NCBI RefSeq assembly: GCF_015350995.1
Contig: NZ_JADKRW010000005.1
Span: 310,001-374,000, forward strand
Source of the DNA: Curtobacterium sp. VKM Ac-1393
Lineage (GTDB): Bacteria > Actinomycetota > Actinomycetes > Actinomycetales > Microbacteriaceae
Direction of reading: 5' to 3'
Length of the DNA: 64,000 nucleotides
Below are positions 1-8,733 of this stretch, in pieces. Position 1 is the stretch's first letter. Each line of letters opens with the position of its first letter. The notes under the pieces are model-generated. The model made no database searches and was not told the origin of the DNA. It saw only the letters and a program-made list of their open reading frames with translations. A program made the position numbers and the translations under genes.

Positions 1-473
1 CGGACCTGCGCTTCGGGCAGCGCCCCGACGAACAGCCCGAGGGGCCGGCCGCCGATGACTGCGGCGACGGTCGGGATCGACTGCGCCTGGAACGCCTGCA
101 CGAGCTGGGGGTTGGTGTCGGCGTCGACCTTGGCGAGCAGCACGCGGCCGTCGTACTCGGCGGTGAGCTGCTCGAGGATCGGTGAGAGCTGCTTGCACGG
201 CCCGCACCACTCCGCCCAGATGTCGACGATGACCGGCACGACGGACGACATCTCGAGGATGTCCTGGAACGTGGCGTCGGTGACGTCGAGGACGAGCGAC
301 GGAACGGTCAGGTCCGCGCCGGTCTCGCCGCCGGGCACCGCTGCGGAGGACGGATCGCCCGGCTGCGCGGCTGCACCGGCGGGCGGCTGGGGCGGCCGCT
401 GTGCGCGGTCGACGAGGGACGACAGGTCCACGGCTCCGCGGAGCCCGGACGGGGTCGGGGGGATGTTGCTCAT
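1..473 (-). CDS. Thioredoxin-domain co-chaperone (YbbN-like), C-terminus cut by window edge
   Basis: The minus-strand reading frame starts at an ATG at 473 and runs off the left end, giving about 157 residues. After a proline- and alanine-rich leader of about 55 residues comes a thioredoxin fold with the active-site motif WAEWCGPCKQL (cysteines about 90 and 93) and the later IPTV segment with the cis-proline typical of thioredoxins. In actinobacteria such proteins usually carry TPR repeats after the thioredoxin domain and are annotated as YbbN-type co-chaperones; that part is outside the window, so the subfamily is an inference. The ATG overlaps the stop of the upstream membrane-protein gene by four bases (ATGA), so the two are probably co-translated. 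There is no signal peptide, so the product is probably cytosolic. Confidence 0.85.
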   Translation of the reverse strand, partial: MSNIPPTPSGLRGAVDLSSLVDRAQRPPQPPAGAAAQPGDPSSAAVPGGETGADLTVPSLVLDVTDATFQDILEMSSVVPVIVDIWAEWCGPCKQLSPILEQLTAEYDGRVLLAKVDADTNPQLVQAFQAQSIPTVAAVIGGRPLGLFVGALPEAQV

Positions 474-2218
474 TGCACCTCACTTGCTGCGGTCAGGCCC
501 TGCGTGAACCCGAGCAGGACCACTTTGTCATCGGAGGCGACCGGCGGCACGTAGAAGAGCAGCTGGACTCCGTACGTGGCACTGATGCCCTTCTTGCTGG
601 TGTCGACCCCGGACAGTGCCTTGACGGCACCCTCGGTGTTGACCTCGGCACCGGAGGCGGTCGGGGTGACCTTCTCGATCTCGTTGAGGTCGGCGGAGAC
701 GAGCGCGCCGGCGTCGTCGGTCGCGATCGCGACGGCGGAGTCCGCCGGGGCCTCAGACGAGTACTCGATCTTCGCCGTGTCCGGCAGGGCTTTGGCCTTC
801 TTGTCCTTGTAGGCCTTGCCGATGGTGGTGCGGAGACCGTCGCCCTCGGTGGCGAACAGGTCGGCGTACTCGCTTGCCGAGTCCTTCGACAGGATGTCAC
901 CGTAGGCGGTCGCCACCTGGTCCGGAGCGATCGCGAGCAGCTTCGACTGCGGCGCGAGCAGCGCGGCACCGATCGAGGTCGGGGCGAGGCTCGGGATCTT
1001 CGCGTCGGCCTCGAGCGAGACGTCGTACGCGACCTTGTACGGGTCGCGTGCCGTGTCCTGCACGAGCGTGAGGGCCTGCGGCGCGGACTTGGCGTCGCAG
1101 TCCTCGGCGACGATCACGAAGACCGTGCGCGGCCACGTGTCGGTCTGCTGCGGCAGAGCGACGCACACCTGACCGGCGGAGATCGTCGGCGGGGCCTCGG
1201 CCTCGGAGTCCTTGCCGCGGATCGAGTAGTTGGCCAGCCGCAGGTCCAGCGCGGCACCGGTGAACCGGGTCTTCGCCAGATCGCGGTCGCGGGCGCCGTC
1301 GGACTGCTTCGCGACGGCGGCGATCCGCTCGACCACGCGGGAGATCTGCTGCTTGGTCGCGGCGGTGGGTTCGGTGGCGTCCGCGGCGCCGGTCGCACTG
1401 GCCGTCGGCGTCGGGGTCGCGAGCGACGGGTCGCCGCCCTGCGGCCAGTAGTCGGAGGAGCAGCCGGCCAGGGCGAGGGTGCCGACGAGGACGACCGGCA
1501 GCGCGATGAACGCGCGCGGACCGCGGCGGCCACGAGCCGGCACCTGGGCACCGGCGGCGGCGGCACGGCGCGAGGCGCGCACGCGCGGCGGACGGGTGCC
1601 ACCGCTGCGACGGCGGGGTCCGCGACCACGGCGCTGGTGCAGGAACGCGAGGACCAAGAGCACGATGCCTCCCAGGGCGAAGATGCCACCCGCGACGAGC
1701 AGGGGTCCGACGGAGGGCGTCGCGGTGTCCTTCGGCCAGGTCACCGAGACGTCGCTCGGCGCGGCGGCCGTGCCGTCGCTGACGATCAGGACCGAGACGT
1801 CCTGCGGCAGGCGGACCGTGAACTGCCCGGAGCCGTCGTACTCCTGGTACCAGAGGTCGCTGCCCTTCGGCGACGGCACGGTGGCCTCGGAGCCGGTGGT
1901 CTTGCCGACAAGCTTCGCGCTCTCGGCGTCGAACCGGAGCGTGGTGTGCTCGGCGTCACCGACCCACGCGTCGACGTCGGCGGTCTTGCCGTACGCGGCG
2001 AACACCTTGCCGGAGCCGGAGACGTTGATGCGCTGGTAGCCGGGGTTCGCGTTGAGCGTCGACCCGGGGATCACGGTGACCGGAGCGGAACTCTTGGTCG
2101 AGCTGTCCGCGACGAGCGAGGACGGCGGCGCGAACACGGTCCGCTGGCCGACCGCCGTCGCGACGAGCAGCAGGCCGATGACGAAACTGACGATCGCCAG
2201 GACGAATCGCACGAACAC
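470..2218 (-). CDS. Conserved membrane protein with internal lipobox-like segment, unknown function
   Basis: This 582-residue protein is not one I can assign a function. Residues about 4-25 form a transmembrane helix, followed by about 140 residues probably outside the cell, a second helix at about 172-193, and a strongly basic Arg/Gly/Pro linker (about 195-232) that should lie in the cytosol. A third hydrophobic segment then ends in the lipobox-like LALAGCSSD (about 250-258), followed by about 325 residues resembling a secreted lipoprotein domain. The protein therefore looks like a membrane protein fused to a lipoprotein. The stop overlaps the start of the thioredoxin gene by four bases. Frame usage is uniform across the join, so I keep it as one gene, but an internal restart is possible. 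Confidence 0.75.
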   Translation of the reverse strand: MFVRFVLAIVSFVIGLLLVATAVGQRTVFAPPSSLVADSSTKSSAPVTVIPGSTLNANPGYQRINVSGSGKVFAAYGKTADVDAWVGDAEHTTLRFDAESAKLVGKTTGSEATVPSPKGSDLWYQEYDGSGQFTVRLPQDVSVLIVSDGTAAAPSDVSVTWPKDTATPSVGPLLVAGGIFALGGIVLLVLAFLHQRRGRGPRRRSGGTRPPRVRASRRAAAAGAQVPARGRRGPRAFIALPVVLVGTLALAGCSSDYWPQGGDPSLATPTPTASATGAADATEPTAATKQQISRVVERIAAVAKQSDGARDRDLAKTRFTGAALDLRLANYSIRGKDSEAEAPPTISAGQVCVALPQQTDTWPRTVFVIVAEDCDAKSAPQALTLVQDTARDPYKVAYDVSLEADAKIPSLAPTSIGAALLAPQSKLLAIAPDQVATAYGDILSKDSASEYADLFATEGDGLRTTIGKAYKDKKAKALPDTAKIEYSSEAPADSAVAIATDDAGALVSADLNEIEKVTPTASGAEVNTEGAVKALSGVDTSKKGISATYGVQLLFYVPPVASDDKVVLLGFTQGLTAASEVQ

Positions 2219-2310
2219 TCTCCCTACCGCGCCGGGGTGGGGATGTCGGCGCGCGAATCAGCGACTCAGGATAGCGAGCATCGCTGAACAGCGCATCCAT
2301 CCGGGCTGTC

Positions 2311-2370
2311 GCCGGTCTCAGACGACGCCGACGCCGGTCTCAGACGACCCCATCGGGCCACCACTACACT
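2311..2370 (+). promoter_or_regulatory. Promoter with a direct repeat upstream of the coiled-coil gene
   Basis: A perfect 16-base direct repeat, GCCGGTCTCAGACGAC, lies at 2311-2326 and 2333-2348, 22 bases apart (about two helical turns). It ends where the -35 region of a promoter would be, with a -10-like TACACT at 2365-2370. A Shine-Dalgarno-like GGGAG lies seven bases before the GTG at 2419. The repeat spacing suggests a regulator bound to one DNA face; the regulator is unknown. Confidence 0.45.
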
Positions 2371-2418
2371 CGACCGCGGGCCGGATCGGGCCCTCCGCCG
2401 AGCACCTGGGAGCGACAC

Positions 2419-4257
2419 GTGGCGAACGACGAGGCCGAGTTCGGGACCGAGCTGCGCGGGTACCGCCGCGACGACGTCGACCGTTCACTGAACGACCTGC
2501 GCCGCGAGCTCATCAAGTCGAACACCGACCGTGCAGACGCCGCCAAGGAGATCCGTCTCCTGCAGTCCCGCGTCTCCGAGCTCCAGGGCGAGCTCGACGA
2601 GGCCGGCACCCCCACGTACAGCGGACTGGGGACCCGCCTCGAGTCCACCCTGCGCGTCGCCGAGGAGCAGTCCACCCGCCTCATCAGCCAGGCGGACATC
2701 GACGCGCAGCGCCTGCGGTCGTCGAGCCGCGCCGAGGCCGACCGCACCGTGCGTGAGGCGCAGGAAGAAGCGCGCGACACCCTCGAGGACGCCCGCACCC
2801 GTGCCACGAACGAGCTCACCCGTGCCCGCGCCGAGGCCGCCGACACCGTCGAGCGCGCCCGCGCCGAGGCCGGCCTGCTCACCCAGGACGCCCGCAACGA
2901 GGCCGCCGCCATCCGCGGCGCCGCCGTCACCGAGGCCGCCGAGGTGCGTTCCGTCGCCATCCGCGAGACGAACGCACTCCGCGCCCAGGTCGAGCACGAG
3001 GTCGCCGAGCTGCGCGAGATCGCGCAGCGCGAGTCGGCCGACTCGCGCACCGCGGCAGCCGACCTCGACCGCGAGACCGAGCACCGCCGCTCGGTCTTCG
3101 AGGCCGACCACGCCCGCCGCACCGAGGACCTCGAGCACGAGGAGACGACGCGTCGCGACGCGCTCGAGCGCGAGGTCACCGAGGGGCGTGCCGCCTGGCA
3201 CCGTGAACGCGACGAGCAGCAGCAGGCACACGCCCTGGCCCTCGAGACCGGACGCGCGGACCTCGAGTCCGAGGTCGAGCGTCGCCGGGCCGAGATCGAC
3301 AGCGAGTTCGCCGATCGTCGTCGCGCGGTGGACGAGGAGCTGTCCGCCGCCCGCGCCGAGTGGGACCGCGAGCTCGCCTCCGCACGCGCCGCCCTCGCGC
3401 AAGAGGCCGAGGCCGAGCGCGCCCAGCTGCGGGTCGACGAGGAACAGACGCGCATCGAGAACGCGCGGCTCGTGCAGGAGACGGCCGATCGCATCGCCCG
3501 CGAACTCGAGGAGCACGACGAGCGCATCGCCCGGGAACGCGCCGAGGCCGAGGCCGCAGCCGACCGCGCGGACCGCGAACACGAGATCGCCCTGGCCGCC
3601 CGCCGGGAGCGCGAACACGCCGAGGTCGACACCGAGATCGCCGACCGCCGCGTCGCCGAACTCGACACCCTCGAGGCCGAGCGGACCGCGCTGCGCCAGG
3701 AGATCGACACCGCACGCGCCGACCTGGCCAAGGAGCGCGACGAAGCCCGTGCCGAGGTCGCCCGCGAGCGCGACGAAGCGCGCACCACGCTCGAGTCCGA
3801 GCTCGCCTCGCGCCGCGACGACGCCGAGCAGGACTACCTGCAGAAGCACCACGAGACCGTCACCGAGACCCAGAAGTACCTCGACGAGGCCAACCTGCAG
3901 CTCGCCGAGGCGACCCGCCGTGCCACCGAGGCCCGGGAACGCGCCGAGCGGCTCCAGCAAGAGGCCGACGACCTCGAACGCACCAGCACCGCCGAGGCCC
4001 AGGAGCACGCCCGCACCATCGTCGCCGACGCGCAGGACCGCGTGCACCGCATGGTGTCGGACGCCGAGGAACGCACCGCCGCCATCACCGCCGAGGCCGA
4101 GGACCGCCTGTCGGCGATCCGCACCGAGCGCGAGGCCGTCGCGGGCTACCTCGAGAACCTGCGCGGCGTGCTCACGCACGCGACCGGGCTGCTGGGCACG
4201 GCACCCGGCACCGCGCCCGGAGCAGCAGACGACGCAGTGGACGCGACCGACCGCTGA
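2419..4257 (+). CDS. Long DivIVA/Scy-like coiled-coil protein
   Basis: This 612-residue protein starts at a GTG with GGGAG seven bases upstream. Its N-terminus (FGTELRGYRRDDVDRSLNDL) has the F...RGY...VD pattern of the DivIVA membrane-binding head. Nearly all the rest (about 35-590) is Ala/Glu/Arg-rich heptad coiled coil, followed by a short Ala/Pro-rich tail. Related actinobacterial proteins (DivIVA, Scy, FilP) organise polar growth or cytoskeleton-like structures; a similar role here is inference. Low-complexity codon use produces long open frames on both strands across the gene, which are not real. A DivIVA-repeat gene lies 2 kb downstream at 6484-7032. A strong hairpin follows the stop. 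Confidence 0.85.
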   Translation: MANDEAEFGTELRGYRRDDVDRSLNDLRRELIKSNTDRADAAKEIRLLQSRVSELQGELDEAGTPTYSGLGTRLESTLRVAEEQSTRLISQADIDAQRLRSSSRAEADRTVREAQEEARDTLEDARTRATNELTRARAEAADTVERARAEAGLLTQDARNEAAAIRGAAVTEAAEVRSVAIRETNALRAQVEHEVAELREIAQRESADSRTAAADLDRETEHRRSVFEADHARRTEDLEHEETTRRDALEREVTEGRAAWHRERDEQQQAHALALETGRADLESEVERRRAEIDSEFADRRRAVDEELSAARAEWDRELASARAALAQEAEAERAQLRVDEEQTRIENARLVQETADRIARELEEHDERIARERAEAEAAADRADREHEIALAARREREHAEVDTEIADRRVAELDTLEAERTALRQEIDTARADLAKERDEARAEVARERDEARTTLESELASRRDDAEQDYLQKHHETVTETQKYLDEANLQLAEATRRATEARERAERLQQEADDLERTSTAEAQEHARTIVADAQDRVHRMVSDAEERTAAITAEAEDRLSAIRTEREAVAGYLENLRGVLTHATGLLGTAPGTAPGAADDAVDATDR

Positions 4258-4266
4258 GGCAGGACG

Positions 4267-4295
4267 GCCTGGAGGCGCGGGTCGCGCCTCCAGGC
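4267..4295 (+). terminator. Hairpin between convergent genes
   Basis: A perfect 13-bp stem (GCCTGGAGGCGCG and its complement) with a three-base loop lies between the converging coiled-coil and hydrolase genes. It has no strong T-run, so it is probably a bidirectional GC-rich terminator of the type common in actinobacteria. Confidence 0.65.
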
Positions 4296-4366
4296 CGGCT
4301 CCCGTCACCGGGCCGGACGCGCCCAGGGCGACGGACGGCCCAGCGCGATCAGACCGGCCAGCGCGA

Positions 4367-5134
4367 TCAGACCGGCCAGTGGGTCGGCAGCGGCGCCGAG
4401 CCGGGCACGACGCGATCGGCGATCGCGTCGAGCACGATCCGGACGTACCGCTCCCCCACCCACAGGTGCTTCGCACCCTCGACCGGCACCACCTGCACGT
4501 TCGGAGCGACGGCGAAGCGGGCGACCGCCTGCTCGGGGCGGAGGAAGTCGTCGTGCTCCGGGACCAGGGCGACCACGGGCACCTGCACGGCGCCCCAGCG
4601 CGCCAGCTCGTCGTCCGTGGTGCGGTGCAGCGGCGGCGAGAGCAGGACGACACCTGCCACCGTGCCGGCCTCGACGTGCTCCAGCGCGTGCTTGAGGATC
4701 ACCTCGGTACCGAAGGACCACCCGACCAGCCACGGCGTCGGCAACCCGCGGTCCACGACCTCGGCGACGGCTGCGCGCAGGTCGAAGCCCTCGGACACGC
4801 CGTCGCCGAACACGCCCTCGGACGTGCCGCGCGGCGAGGTCACCGACCGGAAGTTGAAGCGCAGGACCGCGATGTCGGCGAGGGCCGGCAGCCGCGAAGC
4901 CGCCTTCTTGAGCACGTGCGAGTCCATGAACCCGTGCGCGGTCGGCAGCGGGTGCAGGGTGACGATGGTGCCGCGAGCCGGCCGGCTCGCCGGTTCGGCC
5001 AGTTCGCCGACCAGGGTCAGGTGGTCGTCGGTGACGAGTTCGACGTCGGTGCGGCGCGCGGGCAGCTCGGTGGCGGACCGGATCTCTCCGTCGGGGGCCG
5101 TGCGGGTCTGCGGCGCTGCGTGGCCGTCGGTCAT
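4367..5134 (-). CDS. Alpha/beta-hydrolase family protein
   Basis: This 255-residue protein has an alpha/beta-hydrolase fold. The segment TIVTLHPLPTAHG fits the oxyanion strand and loop, LVGWSFGTEV is the nucleophile elbow (G-W-S-F-G, serine nucleophile), PEHDDFLRPEQ supplies a candidate acid, and GAKHLWVGE carries the histidine. It resembles the KANL3/Tex30-like group of serine hydrolases found next to DUF-type genes in actinobacteria; the substrate is unknown. The ATG at 5134 was chosen over a longer frame because it overlaps the stop of the upstream gene as ATGA. The last codons and the stop lie in an 18-base tandem duplication (CTGGCCGGTCTGATCGCG), so the C-terminus may be recent. Confidence 0.8.
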   Translation of the reverse strand: MTDGHAAPQTRTAPDGEIRSATELPARRTDVELVTDDHLTLVGELAEPASRPARGTIVTLHPLPTAHGFMDSHVLKKAASRLPALADIAVLRFNFRSVTSPRGTSEGVFGDGVSEGFDLRAAVAEVVDRGLPTPWLVGWSFGTEVILKHALEHVEAGTVAGVVLLSPPLHRTTDDELARWGAVQVPVVALVPEHDDFLRPEQAVARFAVAPNVQVVPVEGAKHLWVGERYVRIVLDAIADRVVPGSAPLPTHWPV

Positions 5135-5433
5135 GCGATGCTCCAGCAGTGGTTGTGCCAGTGACGACGAGAGGCCAGGTCCGCAGCATCGCCGAGCACG
5201 CCGTCGGAGCGCCAGACCACGACGTGCGCCGTACCGGGCAGGACGGTACCGCCGCACCCCGGGCAGAGGTACTCCTTCTGCGCCGACGCCGCTGACACCG
5301 GCTGTACCGTGAACTCGCGCCCACGACGCACCTCGGTGCGCTTCCACCCGCTCATCAGCCGATCGAGGCCGGTGTCCTCGTCAGGCTCGACGTCGCGACC
5401 ACGGGGACGCCGCGACCGGTTGCTCCGCGGCAC
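5131..5433 (-). CDS. Small zinc-ribbon-like conserved protein
   Basis: This 100-residue protein begins with a basic tail, MPRSNRSRRPRGRD. Its only clear feature is a possible metal site made of CPGCGG (about residues 57-62), histidines in the central strand and HWHNHC near the end. Similar short proteins are widespread in actinobacteria and often carry an unfounded 'ATP/GTP-binding protein' label; I see no nucleotide-binding motif. The GTG start lies 12 bases after the lytic transglycosylase stop, and the stop overlaps the hydrolase start, so it probably belongs to a transglycosylase, ribbon protein, hydrolase operon. Confidence 0.75.
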   Translation of the reverse strand: MPRSNRSRRPRGRDVEPDEDTGLDRLMSGWKRTEVRRGREFTVQPVSAASAQKEYLCPGCGGTVLPGTAHVVVWRSDGVLGDAADLASRRHWHNHCWSIA

Positions 5434-5445
5434 CCCAGCGGCCGA

Positions 5446-6423
5446 TCAGTACCAGTTGTTGGCCTGGCTGTGGCCCCAGGCGCCACAGGGCGTGCCGTAG
5501 ACACCGGCGATGTAGTTGAGGCCCCACGTGATCTGCGTCGCGGGGTTCGTCTGCCAGTCGGCGCCAGCCGTCGCCATCTTGCTGCCGGGGAGCGCCTGCG
5601 GGATGCCGTACGCACCGCTCGGGTTGTAGGCGTTCACCCGCCAGCCGGACTCCTTGTTCCACAGGGACACGAGGCAGTTGTACTGGTCGGTCCCCCAGCC
5701 GCGGGCGGTGACGAGCTGCAGGGCGATCGCCTGGGCGCTGCCGGCGTCGGGCGTCGCGGCGACGGCGGCGAGGGTGTTCTCCGCAGAGACGCTCGCAGTG
5801 TCGGTCGTGGCGGTGTCGTCGGTCGTCGCGTCGTCCGCGGTCGTGTCGTCCTCGACGACCTTCGGCTTCGGCTTGGGCGCCGGCACGGTCACGCCGTAGC
5901 CGTCGCGGTCGGCGGTGGCCTCGCCGTAGGTGCCGTGCGCGGTGTACTGCTGCGGGGCCTGCGGCGCCTTGACGAGCACCGGGGTGTCGACGGCCGCCTG
6001 GGCGACGTCGGCCTGCAGCGGGTTGAAGAGCGATCCGCCGACGAACAGGAAGACGCCGAAGAACGACAGTGCGGGGATCGTGGAGCGCTTCCGGGCGAAC
6101 GAGTTGACACCGGCGAAACCGCCACGGGCCTTCGGCTCGGCAGTCGCACGCCGCTGCTTCACCGCACGCGGGTCGATCCGGGCCGCTGGTGCCTCGTGCG
6201 CGAACGCGGCGATGCGTTCGTCGGACACGCGGTTCGCGGCGACCGACTTCGGCGTCGCGACCGGGCCGGTCTCGGCCGGCAGCACCTGCGGGTTCGCCTG
6301 GAGCACCGCGGTGTCCGCCGTACGGGTTCGGTTCAGTGCCGCGCGGCGCTCACCCGAAGCCTGGAGGCTCAGGTGCTCGCGGAGATCGCGGTCGGAGCTG
6401 TGGTCTGCCGTGTGCCTGCCCAT
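5446..6423 (-). CDS. Membrane-anchored lytic transglycosylase-like cell-wall protein
   Basis: This is a 325-residue protein with a cytosolic basic N-terminus (1-110), one hydrophobic helix (about 113-135, PALSFFGVFLFVGGSL), a Thr/Asp/Ala-rich spacer, and a C-terminal transglycosylase-like domain (about 235-325). That domain has the motif LWNKESGWRVNAYNPSGAYG; the glutamate in KESGW is the expected catalytic acid and the YG(I)PQ segment follows, as in SLT/Rpf-like folds. The protein ends in SQANNWY, typical of actinobacterial members. It probably cleaves peptidoglycan glycan strands outside the membrane during growth. It heads an operon with the zinc-ribbon and hydrolase genes. Confidence 0.85.
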   Translation of the reverse strand: MGRHTADHSSDRDLREHLSLQASGERRAALNRTRTADTAVLQANPQVLPAETGPVATPKSVAANRVSDERIAAFAHEAPAARIDPRAVKQRRATAEPKARGGFAGVNSFARKRSTIPALSFFGVFLFVGGSLFNPLQADVAQAAVDTPVLVKAPQAPQQYTAHGTYGEATADRDGYGVTVPAPKPKPKVVEDDTTADDATTDDTATTDTASVSAENTLAAVAATPDAGSAQAIALQLVTARGWGTDQYNCLVSLWNKESGWRVNAYNPSGAYGIPQALPGSKMATAGADWQTNPATQITWGLNYIAGVYGTPCGAWGHSQANNWY

Positions 6424-6483
6424 GAGTAGGACCAGGGTAACGGAACGATCACGGAAAACGAAGCACCTGTGCGCAGCGCGTCG

Positions 6484-7032
6484 TCACCGGACGGCGAGCA
6501 TGACCTCGACGACGGCGTCCAGCAGGGCGTCCACCTGGGCCTCGCGGTAGCCGCCGTGCTTCGGGCGGAACACGATCGAGCGGACCTCGGTGAGGCTCAA
6601 CGGCTTGCCCTCGCGGAAGTACCCGCTGAGCCGCGCGGCGAACGCGTCGACGTCCTTCGGGTGGTAGCCGGTGCCGAGCACGCTCACGCGGTGGAACCGC
6701 TGACCGTCCGGCCGCTCGAGGCGGTCCACGACGTCGGAGGCCTTGGTACGGGCCTCGGCGTACCAGGCCTTCTGACCGGCATCGCCGATCTCACGCTCCC
6801 GCTCGCGGGCGGCGAAGGCGTCCTCGAGCCGCTCGAGCGCCGCGTCGACGTGCGAGGTCGAGTAGCCGCCCTTGCGCATCGAGAACGCGGTGGCACGGAT
6901 CTTCGCCGCTTCGATCCCCGGGGCGCTGTCGTCGGCGGAGTACGAACGACGAGCGTCCTCGAGGAAACGCTCGACTTCGTCGACGTCGTATCCGAGGGCG
7001 GAGCGGGCTGCGGTCGGGAAGGTGGTGGCCAC
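6484..7032 (-). CDS. DivIVA-domain repeat protein
   Basis: This 182-residue protein carries three or four short DivIVA-like modules with the pattern F....GY..VD..L: an N-terminal copy (GYDVDEVERFLEDAR), one near 48-70 (FSMRKGGYSTSHVDAALERL), one near 122-135 (GTGYHPKDVDAFAARL) and a C-terminal one (FRPKHGGYREAQVDALLD). Known DivIVA domains sense curved membrane and recruit division or polar-growth proteins; repeats of the head without a long coiled coil are a recognised actinobacterial type of unknown role. The GTG start lies six bases after a -10-like CAGAAT (7039-7044), fitting a leaderless transcript. Confidence 0.8.
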   Translation of the reverse strand: MATTFPTAARSALGYDVDEVERFLEDARRSYSADDSAPGIEAAKIRATAFSMRKGGYSTSHVDAALERLEDAFAAREREREIGDAGQKAWYAEARTKASDVVDRLERPDGQRFHRVSVLGTGYHPKDVDAFAARLSGYFREGKPLSLTEVRSIVFRPKHGGYREAQVDALLDAVVEVMLAVR

Positions 7033-7121
7033 GGCGTCATTCTGCCAGTCCCGACCCGTGGCACAACCTGGACGCGCTGTGGGCGGCGTTCAGGCTGAGC
7101 GGCCGGGTCGATCGGTGTCGG

Positions 7122-8132
7122 TCAGTGGTTGACGATCAGGTAGAGCACGTAGGCGACCGCGGCCGAGGGCAGGATGCTGTCGATGCGGTCGAGCAGCCCG
7201 CCGTGTCCCGGCAGGAAGGACGAGATGTCCTTGATGCCGAGGTCGCGCTTGATCATCGACTCGGTCAGGTCGCCCAGGGTCGCGGATCCGGAGATCAGCA
7301 CTCCGAGCACCACACCGGTCCACCAGGGCAGCCCGAGCATCAGCCAGGCGACGAGGATGCCGACGACGATGCTCGCCGCCACCGACCCGGCGAAGCCCTC
7401 CCAGGTCTTCTTCGGGCTGATCCGCGGCGCCATCGGGTGCTTGCCGAGGTTGAGCCCGGTCGCGTACGCGCCGGTGTCGACGGCGACGACCACCAGGATG
7501 AAGCCGATCACCCACAGGTTGCCGTCGGGCTGGGCGGACAGGAGCACGACGCAGGCGCCGAGCAGCGAGATGTACGCCTGGACGAACAAGCCGTTCGTGA
7601 CGTCGCGGAACACGTTGCCCGCCGTCGGCTTCTGCCGCGAGACGGCGACCTCGACCAGTCGCCAGAGGGTGATCAGGACGATGCCGCCGAGCAGCGTGAA
7701 CAGCGCCGCGACCTGCCCGAGCAGGAACGCCGCGGGCACGATCGCGATCGCGACGGCGACGCTCGGGATCCGCGGGACGTCACGGCCGGCGAAGCGCATG
7801 GCGCTCGTCAGCTCGTAGACGCCCACGCCGAGCAGGAACGCCGCCACGACCATGAACGACGGCGGCCAGATGAGGAGCGTGCCGAGCATGACGACGGCGA
7901 ACGCGAGCGCGATGCCGATCGCCGCCGGCAGGTTCCGCCCGGTCCGCGCCGTCAGGGCCTCGTTGCGCACACCGAAGTCGGCCTTGCGCTGCCGGAGCTG
8001 CGCCTCGAAGTCGGTGCGGGCGGCTCGGGCGCGCGCATCGAAGTCCTGGCGGAGCCCCTTCTTCACGGGCCCGGTCTGCTCGGGTCCGTGCTCTGCTGTG
8101 GGGCGGTCACCGCCCTGGTCCGGGCGGCGCAT
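7122..8132 (-). CDS. cdsA: Phosphatidate cytidylyltransferase
   Basis: This 336-residue integral membrane enzyme makes CDP-diacylglycerol from CTP and phosphatidate, the branch point for phospholipid synthesis. About 70 residues of charged cytosolic leader precede seven or eight hydrophobic helices. Family motifs near the C-terminus are clear: ISPKKTWEGFAGS and GDLTESMIKRDLGIKDIS, followed by LPGHGGLLDRIDS, which is the CTP-transferase signature. The ATG shares one base with the frr stop (TGATG), so it is translationally coupled to frr. Confidence 0.95.
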   Translation of the reverse strand: MRRPDQGGDRPTAEHGPEQTGPVKKGLRQDFDARARAARTDFEAQLRQRKADFGVRNEALTARTGRNLPAAIGIALAFAVVMLGTLLIWPPSFMVVAAFLLGVGVYELTSAMRFAGRDVPRIPSVAVAIAIVPAAFLLGQVAALFTLLGGIVLITLWRLVEVAVSRQKPTAGNVFRDVTNGLFVQAYISLLGACVVLLSAQPDGNLWVIGFILVVVAVDTGAYATGLNLGKHPMAPRISPKKTWEGFAGSVAASIVVGILVAWLMLGLPWWTGVVLGVLISGSATLGDLTESMIKRDLGIKDISSFLPGHGGLLDRIDSILPSAAVAYVLYLIVNH

Positions 8133-8686
8133 CAGACCTCGAGGAGTTCGGCTTCCTTCTTCTTCAGCGACTCGTCGATCTGGTCGACGTGCTTCTTCGT
8201 CAGGGCCTCGAGGTCCTTGTCGCCGCGCGAGATCTCGTCGTCGGAGATCTCGCCCTTGAGTGCGTCGAGGTCGTCCTTGGCCTTGCGGCGGATGTTCCGG
8301 ATGACGACCTTGTGGTCCTCGCCCTTCGTCCGGACGAGCTTGACGAACTCCTTGCGGCGGTCCTTCGTGAGCTCCGGGATCGTCACACGGACGATGTCAC
8401 CGTCGTTCGTCGGGCTGGCGCCGAGGTTCGGGAACGTGGCGATGGCGCGCTCGATCTCCTTGAGCGCCGTCTTGTCGTACGGCGTCACGATGAGCGTGCG
8501 GGCCTCGGGCGTCTGCAGCGACGCGAGCTGCGCGAGCGGCGTCGGCGTGCCGTAGTACTCGACCGGGATCTTCTGGAAGAGCGCCGCGTTGATGCGGCCG
8601 GTGCGGACGGTCGAGAAGTCGTCCTTGGCGACCTCGACAGCCTTCGCCATCTTCTCGGTGGCTTCGGTCAGGACATCACTGATCAC
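8132..8686 (-). CDS. frr: Ribosome recycling factor
   Basis: This 184-residue protein matches RRF along its whole length: [11 protein letters not shown] and the hinge region [13 protein letters not shown] near the start, [19 protein letters not shown] in the middle, and a C-terminal helix ending in [10 protein letters not shown]. With EF-G it splits the post-termination ribosome. It starts at a GTG with GGAG eight bases upstream. It lies in the usual order pyrH-frr-cdsA. Confidence 0.97.
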   Translation of the reverse strand: MISDVLTEATEKMAKAVEVAKDDFSTVRTGRINAALFQKIPVEYYGTPTPLAQLASLQTPEARTLIVTPYDKTALKEIERAIATFPNLGASPTNDGDIVRVTIPELTKDRRKEFVKLVRTKGEDHKVVIRNIRRKAKDDLDALKGEISDDEISRGDKDLEALTKKHVDQIDESLKKKEAELLEV

Positions 8687-8733
8687 GGTGTTACTCCTTC
8701 GGTACTGGCGTCGAGTCTAGTCAGCACGACGGG

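Noticed and set aside
401..2287. A 628-codon open frame on the plus strand opposite the membrane protein gene
   Set aside because: Shadow of the minus-strand gene; Arg/Gly-rich with no domain.
2364..4653. Long minus-strand frames opposite the coiled-coil gene
   Set aside because: Ser/Arg- or Gly/Leu-rich products caused by repeated GAG/GCC codons on the real strand; no ribosome binding site or domain.
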